Below are positions 35,986 to 44,037 of a stretch of DNA of 64,000 bases, in pieces. Below the pieces are notes generated by a model. That model was not told the origin of the DNA. It saw only the letters and a list, made by a program, of their open reading frames with translations, and did no database searches. Each line of letters starts with the position of its first letter. Positions within the stretch are counted from its first letter, which is position 1. This DNA comes from Deltaproteobacteria bacterium. Its GTDB lineage: Bacteria > Desulfobacterota > Desulfarculia > Adiutricales > Adiutricaceae. The translations under genes and the position numbers were made by a program. The stretch is taken from the NCBI GenBank assembly GCA_031276865.1, contig JAISMF010000023.1, positions 23,893 through 87,892 on the forward strand, given 5' to 3'.

Positions 35986-36766
35986 TATGCGAAAGTCCGA
36001 AGAGTCCCGAAGGTTGAAACGAAAGACGTCGTCCCTCCCGGCGTTTGCCAGCGGCGGATGTTTTTTACCTTCTTTCGCATCCTTCGCGCGCTTGTCTCAC
36101 GCCGCTTCGGTCCGAGACTTGCGATGGATGTTTAATTGTACCGCCCAGCGTTAATGGTTAGCGGAAAATACGCGCGGCGCGCTCTCTCGCGCCTTTGAGT
36201 TATCTTTTTTTAGAAAATATCCAAAATCCTACGCGTTTTCGCCTTTTTTCCGGAGGAATCGTTATAGCCGGCCATCTTTTAAGGATGGTTTTCTCGGGCG
36301 TCTCCCCCCCCCGCGGGCCGTATTTCGTTTTTTTCTTCCCGTGACTAGAAGGCGTTTCCCCTATGGTTGATTTTTCGCCGCCGGCCTATTCCCCCGGACG
36401 CTCGCATCTCATCTTTTCCGGCGGTTTTTCTTTCGATATCCTGGTTCCACGGGGATTTACAAAACATTCTCAAGGCTCTTATTGAAATTTCAAAGGTTTT
36501 CTCTTTTCGGCCTTTAGCGGCCTATCGATTGCGCCCGTGATGGCAACCGCTTGACGAGGGCCCTATTTTAGTGTACAAAAGTTTTAAGCGCGCTTTTTTC
36601 CCGCGTTCACTGCTTTCCGGTTCTTTTTCGTTTCTAAAACCATTGCCATTTAACTTTAAAGCGTTCTTTTTTTACGGATTGTTTTTTTCTCTTTTACCCT
36701 CTTTTAGGCCCCGCCTTGTGGAGCGGGTAACTCAAACATAGATCGGTTGCAAAACGAGGCTCGTTT
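35986..36766. other. Intergenic region
   Basis: It begins with a short duplication of the IS right end (GCGAAAGTCCG occurs twice near 35950 and 35990). No gene, hairpin terminator or clear promoter was found. The regulatory region for the nitroreductase gene must lie at its right end. Confidence 0.5.
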
Positions 36767-37357
36767 ATGAAAAATGAATTAGAATCCGCCGCCCTGGATC
36801 AGGTCTTTCGCGCCGCCAGGACTTACGTCAAATACGATTCCGCCGAACTGACCGACCAGTCGATCGAGGCCCTCTACGATCTTTTCAAGTGGGGCCCCAC
36901 CTGCGTGAACTCCCAGCCCGGGCGCTACGTCTTCGTCCGCTCCGCCGAGGCGAAAAAGAGGCTCCTTCCGGCCGTGTTTCCCGGAAACGCGCCCAAGGTG
37001 GAGTCCGCCGCGGCCACCGTCATCGCGGCCTACGACAGCATGTTCCACGAGTATCTCTCCGAGCTCTGGACCGCCTACGACGCCACCCCCATGTACCGCG
37101 ACAACCAGAAGCTCCGCGAGGAGACCGCCTTCCGCAACGGAAGCCTGGGCGCGGCCTACCTCATCCTGGCGGCCAGGGCCCTGGGCCTGGACTGCGGACC
37201 CATGAGCGGCTTCGACAACGCCAAGGTGGACGCCGAGTTTTTCCCCGACGGCCGCTTCAAGAGCAATTTCCTCATAAACATCGGCCGCGGCGCCCCGGAA
37301 GGCTTCTATCCCCGGGGCAAGCGCCTGGCTTTCAGCGAGGCCGCGCGGATCCTCTAG
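36767..37357 (+). CDS. rutE: Nitroreductase-family protein (RutE/malonic semialdehyde reductase-like)
   Basis: This 196-residue flavoprotein matches the RutE/HadB branch of the nitroreductase family: YDLFKWGPTCVNSQPGRYVFVRS in the N-terminal third (FMN phosphate-binding region), AFRNGSLGAAYLILAARALGLDCGPMSGFD in the middle, and the closing INIGRG. Family members use FMN and NAD(P)H; in E. coli RutE reduces malonic semialdehyde to 3-hydroxypropionate. No other rut gene lies nearby, so the true substrate here is uncertain. GAGG precedes the ATG by eight bases. An intrinsic terminator follows the stop. Confidence 0.85.
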   Translation: MKNELESAALDQVFRAARTYVKYDSAELTDQSIEALYDLFKWGPTCVNSQPGRYVFVRSAEAKKRLLPAVFPGNAPKVESAAATVIAAYDSMFHEYLSELWTAYDATPMYRDNQKLREETAFRNGSLGAAYLILAARALGLDCGPMSGFDNAKVDAEFFPDGRFKSNFLINIGRGAPEGFYPRGKRLAFSEAARIL

Positions 37358-37418
37358 AGCGCGTCGGCCTTCCGGCCGCCGGCTTATCGGGGCTAAATCG
37401 CCCTCCGGCGAAAAAACA

Positions 37419-37459
37419 GCCGCCCGTTCCCCGGGTTTCAGGGGACGGGCGGCTTTTTT
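37419..37459 (+). terminator. Intrinsic terminator after the nitroreductase gene
   Basis: GCCGCCCGTTCCCC and GGGGACGGGCGGC pair over 13 bp with a one-base bulge and are followed by TTTTTT. Confidence 0.85.
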
Positions 37460-37598
37460 CTCACTATGACGGCGGTTTTTTCTCACTAGACGGGCGGCTT
37501 ATTGCGCCGGGCGGGCGAGGTCGCCGGACCGTTCCGGCCGGGAGGCTTTTTTCCGCGGCGCGAAAGCGCCTGGGAAATGGCCTCTCCGCCAGGGCGGG

Positions 37599-37877
37599 CT
37601 ACTTTTTCTTCTGCTTCTGCTGGCCCACGCGGACCTTGGCCTCGGCCGCGGCCTTGGCGTCGCTCTTGATATGGGTGGCCATGCCGCAGTCGCCCCGGCG
37701 CCACTTGGCGGCGGGGTCCGGAAACACCGAGCAGTAGGCGCCGCCGCCGATGGACATAATCCTGTCGCAGCCTTCGCATTTGGCGTCAACCGGACGGCAG
37801 GAGCCGCCCAGAAAGGAGCAGCCTTTTTTGGCCATGAATGAACACTCGACACCGTTTTTTATGGTAGCGCACTGCAT
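37599..37877 (-). CDS. PxxKW-family cysteine-rich protein
   Basis: The 92-residue protein contains nine cysteines in the pattern CATIKNGVEC, KGCSF, SCRP, KCEGC, YCSVF and DCGMATH, and the signature FPDPAAKW (P-x-x-KW) that names the family. Members are small, found mainly in deltaproteobacteria, and probably bind an iron-sulfur cluster or zinc; the function is unknown. The ATG at 37877 was chosen because GAGGTGA lies before it; an upstream in-frame extension has no such site. The C-terminus is Lys/Gln-rich (GQQKQKKK). The gene stands alone, convergent with the nitroreductase gene. Confidence 0.85.
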   Translation of the reverse strand: MQCATIKNGVECSFMAKKGCSFLGGSCRPVDAKCEGCDRIMSIGGGAYCSVFPDPAAKWRRGDCGMATHIKSDAKAAAEAKVRVGQQKQKKK

Positions 37878-38280
37878 TGGGTCACCTCGGGGACGAAAAA
37901 ACGTCAATTAACAAAGCTTGCGGCCGGAGCCCTCTCGGGGCGTCAAATTGCGGATTATACGTAAATAAACTGAAAAGTCAAGGTTTTCCGGGCCTTTTCC
38001 CGGCTCCGGAGTGAAAATATTTTCGTTTGAACGGGATAAATTTATTTATTATTTTCTTAATTTTAGCGCGCGTGCTGTTAAATTTTTTTAAATTTTCTAC
38101 TTTTTTCTTAATTAAGCGGCCCTTCCCGTAACTCCCTCCGCTTTCCCGCCTCCGCCTCGAGGGGGTGGATCCTGGAAAAGGCCCGGCCCCGGGAAAAAAA
38201 GACCCGGAAAAAGTTGGCAGATCTTTTGCTATTAGTTTTCAGCCCCGCGGGGCCGAGCCGTTTTTTTAAGGAGTTTACCC
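37878..38280. other. Divergent intergenic region
   Basis: This 400-bp gap separates the PxxKW gene (leftward) from the 215-residue orphan gene (rightward) and contains an A+T-rich patch at about 38030-38115. No near-consensus promoter pair was identified. Confidence 0.4.
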
Positions 38281-38928
38281 ATGCCGAGCGAGTTAGCGGA
38301 TCCCAGCGTGTATCAGGATCTCACCCATTACGAGACAGTGGCCCGCATCCTGGCCATGGAGCTTTCCTCTTTCGAGCTGGTGGCGGATCCCCTGGACGTG
38401 GCCGAAACCTTGGAGGAGCTCTCCGAGGAGATGGAGGATATGCCCTACGTCATCAGCGACTGCCGGGAGGCGGCCGCGGCCTTCTCCGAACTTGAGGGAG
38501 CCCTGGACCGCATGTACTCCCTGGCGGACCGCGCCATCGAGGCCGGATCCTCCGATCCCTCCATCCTCAACGTCTTGGACGAGGAGTTCTCCCTCTACGC
38601 CGAGCTGGTGGCCAGGCTGGCCGGAGCCGACGACTTCGAGGGGCCCATCCTCTCCTTAGCCACCCCGGAGGAGGCCAGGATCACCCGGGTCATCCTGGGC
38701 TGCCTTTCCGACGCCCGCCACAACTTCGCCCTGCGTCTGGAGGAGCAGCGCCGCCATATAAACACCGCCATGGACGACGCCCTCGGGCTTTTAACGAGAA
38801 TTTTGGAGAACGGAACCGGGATCTCCCACGGCACCCGGTCCGGCCTTTCCGCGCTGCTCTCGAAGCTGCGCTCCCTGGACCCCGCCTTGGAGGGCCGGGA
38901 GGGCAGGGGCCCCTACACTCTGCACTGA
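38281..38928 (+). CDS. Acidic, helical hypothetical protein, 215 aa
   Basis: The family is not recognised. An AAGGAG sequence sits eight bases before the ATG and codon use is native-like, so the gene is probably real. The protein is acidic and almost entirely helical, with heptad-like stretches (ALDRMYSLADRAIEAGS, EEQRRHINTAMDDALGLLTRIL) and no signal peptide or membrane segment. Its helical-bundle character would suit a chaperone or coiled-coil partner, but nothing in the sequence names one. It ends before a strong bidirectional terminator shared with the ABC transporter operon. Confidence 0.7.
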   Translation: MPSELADPSVYQDLTHYETVARILAMELSSFELVADPLDVAETLEELSEEMEDMPYVISDCREAAAAFSELEGALDRMYSLADRAIEAGSSDPSILNVLDEEFSLYAELVARLAGADDFEGPILSLATPEEARITRVILGCLSDARHNFALRLEEQRRHINTAMDDALGLLTRILENGTGISHGTRSGLSALLSKLRSLDPALEGREGRGPYTLH

Positions 38929-39087
38929 AAAAGAAAGATCCCGCCGGAAATTGAATAAAACGCTCATGAGGCCCGAGTCTACGCGCGAACGAGCTTGAGG
39001 AAAGTTTTTTTAGCGTCTTCGGGGACTTAGAGCCCTCGAAAACGCCTCCCAAAAAAAATCGCGTCTTAAAAAAACCGAACCCGCCAT

Positions 39088-39128
39088 GAAAAAGGCCCCG
39101 GAGGGTGGAACCCTCCGGGGCCTTTTTC
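39088..39128. terminator. Bidirectional intrinsic terminator
   Basis: An 18-bp perfect stem with a 5-base loop is flanked by A5 and T5, so it can terminate both the rightward orphan gene and the leftward ABC operon. Confidence 0.9.
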
Positions 39129-39176
39129 ACGCGGCCGTCACCGGGAGGCGTGGCCCTCCGTCATCCTGACCCTCCG

Positions 39177-39884
39177 TCATCCTGACCCGCCGTCATCCTC
39201 GCCCTCCTTTCGGAGGGAACGCGGTCTCTCAGCGTCCCCGGCGGAGGCGTCCGCCTCCCGTCCGAGATCCGCCGGAATGGAAAGGGGGCTCTCCTTTAAA
39301 GGCAGCACCCGCAGACGCTTTCCGCACTCCTCTAAAAGCTCCGGGTTCACGGAGTGCCCGGCCAGGATGGCGCAGCGACCCTTTTCCGCCTCTCCGTTCA
39401 AGAGCGAAGCCACCTGGGAGTGCCAGTGGCGGTCCAGAAAGGCGAAGGGCTCGTCTAGGATCAAGACGGGCCTCTCCAGAATGAAGGTCCTGGCCAAAGA
39501 GAGGCGGCGGCGCATGCCGCCGCTCATCAAGGGGGGCTTGTCGTCCTCGTCCAGGGAGAAGAGGGACAGCCAGCGGGAGATCCCGTCCGCCCGAGTTTTT
39601 CGGGACCAGCCGCGGGGGAGGACGTAGGATAGGTTTCCGGCGGCCGTCAGCCAGGGTATCAAGGCGTCGTCCTGGAAAAGGAAGCTCGCCTCGCCTTGGA
39701 CGCGGACGGAGCCGGAATCGGGTTGCCCGATTCCGGCCAGGATCTCCAAAAAGGTGCTTTTCCCGTAGCCCGAGGGGCCTAGGAGCAGGACCACCTCCCC
39801 CGCCTTTACGGAGATGGAGCAGTCGGCGAGAACCTGTCTTTCCCCGAAGCTTTTTTTCACCCCGGCGGCCCCGATGAGCTCCAT
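39177..39884 (-). CDS. ABC transporter ATP-binding protein
   Basis: The 235-residue ATPase has Walker A GPSGYGKST (residues 36-44; Tyr replaces the usual Cys or Ser), a Q-loop SFLFQDDALIPW, signature LMSGGMRRRLSLAR and Walker B VLILDEPFAFLD. It resembles the SsuB/TauB/ThiZ class that energises sulfonate, taurine or pyrimidine uptake. The ATG overlaps the permease stop as TGATG, so the start is certain although the frame is open further upstream. The C-terminal 30 residues are low-complexity and acidic. It is the last gene of a three-gene operon with a permease and a binding protein, all leftward. Confidence 0.93.
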   Translation of the reverse strand: MELIGAAGVKKSFGERQVLADCSISVKAGEVVLLLGPSGYGKSTFLEILAGIGQPDSGSVRVQGEASFLFQDDALIPWLTAAGNLSYVLPRGWSRKTRADGISRWLSLFSLDEDDKPPLMSGGMRRRLSLARTFILERPVLILDEPFAFLDRHWHSQVASLLNGEAEKGRCAILAGHSVNPELLEECGKRLRVLPLKESPLSIPADLGREADASAGDAERPRSLRKEGEDDGGSG

Positions 39885-40642
39885 CAGAGGCCTCTCGCGG
39901 ATATCTCCGCCGCTTTTTTCCGCAGCGGGGTGATGAGGAGGGCCTCCAGGGAGAGGCCCAGGATGATCATGGAAAGAGCCCAGGCTTGGAGCCCCTCCAT
40001 GTCCAGACGGCTGTAGCACCAGTAGATGCGGGCCCCGGCTCCGTCGCTCGATCCCATGAACTCGGCCACGGCCGAGGCCTTCCAGGCCGTGGAGAGCACC
40101 GTGGAGAGTCCGGCCAGGTAGAAGGGGAGGATGCCGGGGAGGGTGAAGCGGAGAAGCCGCCGGAGGGGGGGCACCTTATAGAGGCGGCTCATGAGGATGA
40201 TCCGGCGGTTTAGGCCCATGACCCCCTGGGCGGCGTTGGAGAAGACGAAGGGGAGGGTGGCGGCCGCGACCGTCGCCACCGGGACCAGGGAGCCCGTTCC
40301 GGAGAGGACCATGACCAAGGCGATCCAGACCACCGGCGGGCAGGACTGCAAGCCGGCCACCAAAGGCGCGCTGTGATCCAGCACGAGGCGGAAGCGTCCG
40401 GCCAGAAGGCCCAGGACCCCGCCCGCCAGGTTCGCCAGGAGGACCCCGTAGAGGGCCCTTTTCACGGTGAGCCCCAGCTCCCGGAAAAGCTCGCCGGAGT
40501 AGGCAAGCGTTCCCAGCGTTTTGAGCACCTCCAGGGGACCGGGGGCCAAAGCCGGGCCGAAAAACAGCCGGGCCGCCTCCAGGGCCGCTCCCCAGAGGAG
40601 CAGCGAGACGAGATAGGGGAGGATGGGCTTGAGGGGCGTCAA
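39884..40642 (-). CDS. ABC transporter permease (SsuC/TauC-like)
   Basis: This 252-residue permease has about six hydrophobic segments and the BPD_transp_1 coupling motif near residues 175-200 (LPGILPFYLAGLSTVLSTAWKASAVAEFMGS), in which the EAA-type helix is followed by a glycine. It is of the size and layout of SsuC/TauC/ThiX proteins, which form a homodimeric channel with a single ATPase gene. The reading frame shares its stop with the start of the ATP-binding gene and begins three bases after the binding-protein gene ends. Substrate cannot be judged from the permease. Confidence 0.9.
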   Translation of the reverse strand: MTPLKPILPYLVSLLLWGAALEAARLFFGPALAPGPLEVLKTLGTLAYSGELFRELGLTVKRALYGVLLANLAGGVLGLLAGRFRLVLDHSAPLVAGLQSCPPVVWIALVMVLSGTGSLVPVATVAAATLPFVFSNAAQGVMGLNRRIILMSRLYKVPPLRRLLRFTLPGILPFYLAGLSTVLSTAWKASAVAEFMGSSDGAGARIYWCYSRLDMEGLQAWALSMIILGLSLEALLITPLRKKAAEISARGL

Positions 40643-40645
40643 ATT

Positions 40646-41722
40646 CTAAAGTCCCTCCGGGGCGGAGGCGTCCCCGCCCCGGAAGATGAAGTCCCGGGGG
40701 AGGGGGGACGGGGAGTCGTCCGCGCCGAACAGATCGGGGGCCGCGATCTTCAGGAAGCGGGAAATATCCAAGGCGAGGTCCGCGGCGTTTTCCACCCGCA
40801 CCGGGTCCCGGGAAAAAGAGTTCTCCAGGGCCGTCAAGCCCAGGTTCTCCCTGGTGCTTTCCGGAAGTAGCCGGACGAGCTCTTCGGGACTCAGCCTTTG
40901 AAGCTTTTTTCCGGCGCTCTTTAAGGCGTCCATGAGGGAGACGGTCAGCTCCGGAAACTCCCGGGCGAAGTCCCTATTCACCGCCACCCCCGCCTGGGGG
41001 AGCTCCGGGGGGCCGCCCGCGGCCCGGGCGTACTCCTCTTCCAGGTTCCCCACGATTTTCAAAGCCGGATTCTTCTCCAGGGCGGCCGAGGCCAGGGGCT
41101 CGGGAAGAAGGGCGGCATCGATCCTTCCGGAGGCGAGCTCCAAAAGCAGTTGGGTCCCGGGGTAACCCTCCGCGGAAAAGGCGGGCCCCCCCTTTTGGGC
41201 CAGGGCCGCCAAGATCCCCGCGGCCGGACTGTTGCGGGGGGCCGCGGGAAGCGGGAGCTTGTTTCCGGAAAGATAGCGGGCGAGCTCCGCGGGGTTTTTC
41301 GGAACCCGTGAAGCCGCCCCCGCCTCCAAGGGCAGGGGGGCGGAGACGAAGTAAAACTTCCTCCAGGAGCAGACGGAAATAAGCCGCACCGGCGCCCCCC
41401 GGGCGGCGGCCCGGGCGAAGGTCTCCAAATGCCCCGCCCAGACGTCCCCTTTTCCGGCTAAAAGTAGGGATCTTAAGTCGTCCAGGTTCTTCCACTCGCT
41501 CACCTCCCTTTCCACCGTCCCTCCGCCGGCGTCCCGGGGCCAGCCCTCGTTTAGCGCCGTCAAAAGGGGGAGCACGGCCGTGGTGGCGGCGGCGGCCGTG
41601 TACACCACGACCTTTTCCGGACGGGGGGAGGGCGCCTCCTCCGCCCGAAGGGCGGGGGAGGCGAGGATCAAGAAGAGCCCCGCGAGGAGCGGGGCGGGGA
41701 GCGAATATCCGGGTTTTCGCAT
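40646..41722 (-). CDS. ABC transporter substrate-binding protein (NMT1/SsuA-like)
   Basis: A signal peptide covers residues 1-27 (hydrophobic LLAGLFLILASPALRAEE, likely cut after ALRA). The mature protein is a two-lobed periplasmic binding protein of the NMT1/SsuA type: VVVYTAAAATTAVLPLL opens lobe one, and GKGDVWAGHLETFARAAARGAPVRLI and GRIDAALLPEPLASAAL mark later landmarks. The ligand is unknown; family members carry sulfonates, nitrate or thiamine precursors. It is the first gene of the importer operon. Upstream lies an inserted IS1634/IS4-like element whose left terminal repeat begins about 170 bases from this start, so promoter separation is possible. Confidence 0.85.
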   Translation of the reverse strand: MRKPGYSLPAPLLAGLFLILASPALRAEEAPSPRPEKVVVYTAAAATTAVLPLLTALNEGWPRDAGGGTVEREVSEWKNLDDLRSLLLAGKGDVWAGHLETFARAAARGAPVRLISVCSWRKFYFVSAPLPLEAGAASRVPKNPAELARYLSGNKLPLPAAPRNSPAAGILAALAQKGGPAFSAEGYPGTQLLLELASGRIDAALLPEPLASAALEKNPALKIVGNLEEEYARAAGGPPELPQAGVAVNRDFAREFPELTVSLMDALKSAGKKLQRLSPEELVRLLPESTRENLGLTALENSFSRDPVRVENAADLALDISRFLKIAAPDLFGADDSPSPLPRDFIFRGGDASAPEGL

Positions 41723-41893
41723 GAGGAACCTCGGGTGGCGGGGAACCGGGCCCCGGGATCGCCTAGGGGCGGCGGCGGAATGGAGCGGGTTTTAACCCGC
41801 GGAAAAACGCGCGCCCGAGTCCGGGCCGAATTCGCCACGGAGTTCGTTCGGGCGACGGCCGCGGAAGGGAGCGTCCCCTTTGAGAAGACTTAC

Positions 41894-43897
41894 CTGTAAT
41901 TCCCAAGAAAGTCGTGACCACATGGTTGAGTTCCCGCCGGCGGAGCGACCAAATCCGGACGGGACCCATGAGCGAGCCCTTTGTATAATTTCCGGCTCGT
42001 TGAAGGAGAACGGGTTGCCAGCCTCCGGCCGGCCTCCTTTCTTAATCCGCCCTGTTCAACATTCAGGCGCGATTCAGGCGCGGGAAATTTCCCATGAACG
42101 GGCGTCATGACTGGCGTTTAAGTTACAATAGGAATTTTAAGCATAATTTCCATATTTAAAATTTTTATAATTTCCTTTTGCTTTGCCGTTGGTTCGTATA
42201 CAAGGAGATGATCGTCATAGACCGCGCAGGTTACACCTCGAAGTTCTGTTATGAAGTCGATAGCATTATACTTCTTATTGTGAAATACTTTTTATAATTC
42301 AAGGCATACAATTGTTGTAATAAATGAAAGTAATATGTGTCCATTCAAAGTTACAACTTTTGAACATTAATAGATATTAATTTAGTATAATTTTTTCTAA
42401 TATCAAAAATTTGCTCTATAGTTTGATGTGAATAATAATAAGGAAGAACCTCTTTCTTGTCCATTTCCAGTGACGCGATCATGACAAACATTCCCGCTGT
42501 ATTGAACTTCTCGCCATAGACCTCGTTTGGTCGCGGGATTCTCCGGATCCTCCCGCAAGCTCAGATGTTTTACGCCTAGGCTTTTTATATCAAAGTCTAC
42601 CCCAACATATGCGTATGCTGAGCGGTCGTTTGGCGGCTTCGCTTTGTTCATTGTCAGGAAGAGCGGTCCACCATTGTATACGACACGATTACTCGCCCTC
42701 ATGACTGAATCACAGTGCTTAGCCGGTAAATCCTTACATAACCCTCTGTTCGATATAAGCCTGGTCATGAAGTGTATATCAAGGCTGGACAGCTCTTCAA
42801 GATTGCTTTCCGAGTTGTAACCGGCATCCAGCGCGGAATATTCGACATTGACATTCAAGCTTTTAAGCTCATTGATGGTGGCCTTTAGCGTCGCCGCATC
42901 CGACACATTGCCGGGGATAGCCCTGTAATATATGGGACTCATTGTTTCTCTATCCACCACATATATTAATCTAATATCATTTACAGGGCCGCCGCCGTGA
43001 TTGCTTGTAGCGGTTAAGGATAAGTCGATATCATTTGGGAGACCCGCGCTGTCGATAAGGACTCCAACTGATCTAGTATCAGGGCGCGTCATATTGATGT
43101 ATCGCCTATGAAAATCCCGCCTAATTGATTCCCGGCCGAGTTTTTCCAGGTATCTGCCTATGCCCTGCGAGGTCGTGTCGGCTTCGGGGTATAAAAGGCT
43201 CGTATAAGTCCGCTCCATAAAAGCGCTGGCGCGAGAATCGGCGTAATTGTCCAGCAATCTGCGCGTGAGCAAGGCTAATAAGGTGTCGGGAGAGCTCTGT
43301 TTCGGTGTCTCTGAAGAGATCCAGCAATCCAGTCCTTTCAAGTAAAAGGTGAGTGCGAAATACGTGGCCGAGATTCAAAGTACCCTTGGTTCTGGCGTTA
43401 TTAACCGTGGTCTGGGGATCTACTGTCGGATAAGAGCACCCTTTTTCAAGGGAATGGAAGAACTCGCCTTTTTCTTTGCTGCGGAATCTGCCCTCGTCCA
43501 AGTTAATGACTCGGCCGAGATAGAGAGATAGATCGGATTGTTGACTTTCTTCCCCTCCACCCGTTTTGGGGTGCGAATGCTAGCGTGTTCAACGCCTTTG
43601 CCGCGGTGCACCGCTATGAAAGGTTCGGCCATCTTCGCCCTCCGTCGATTCGCCAATCCTGTGGTGTCAACCATTGATACCACGTGACAGCACAATCAAG
43701 AGTGGTTGTCAAGCATTTTTTTCAAAATATTATGAATTATATTTAATCTCAATTACTTGAATAACCATCCTATTCTATTAGATTTTTTTGCATTATATTA
43801 GAATAGGCTGATATAAAAAGATATTGAGAGAAAGTATGTATTTAGAATTTATCGCCTATTTTTTTTAATGTGGTTACGACTTTCAGGGGAATTACAG
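41894..43897 (-). mobile_element. IS1634/IS4-like insertion sequence with intact ends
   Basis: Thirty-base terminal inverted repeats at 41894-41923 and 43868-43897 match at 27 of 30 positions (landmarks TGTAATTCCC, GAAAGTCGT, ACCACAT). A 5-bp direct repeat CTTAC flanks both sides (41889-41893 and 43898-43902). The total is 2004 bp. The transposase inside is frameshifted, so it is non-autonomous now. About 480 bases between the left end and the transposase stop hold no recognisable gene. Confidence 0.9.
42403..43632 (-). pseudogene. Frameshifted IS1634/IS4-like transposase
   Basis: The ATG at 43632 follows GGAGGG and opens MAEPFIAVHRGKGVEHASIRTP. The sequence shifts frame near 43480 (continuing as LDEGRFRSKEKGEFFHSLEKG) and again near 43290 (SPDTLLALLTRRLLDNYADSRAS). 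The DDE catalytic core is in the third block: VGVLIDSAGLPNDIDLS (first D), then IYVVDRETMSPIYYRAIPGNVSDAATL and EYSALDAGYNSESNLEEL (second D). The expected C-terminal segment with the catalytic Glu was not recognised before the stop (SNYRANF). It is therefore inactive in cis unless programmed frameshifting occurs, which two shifts make unlikely. Confidence 0.85.
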
Positions 43898-44037
43898 CTT
43901 ACGGGAAGAGGCGGAAAAGCCGGGGCCGGAAAAGTTGGCTGAAAGTAGGCGGAAAAAATGGAAAAAGCCCCGGGAGGAAAAAAACGCCGCCCGGTCCTTT
44001 TCCGGAGCGGGCGAGATTCGTCCGGATGCTTTTTCCT

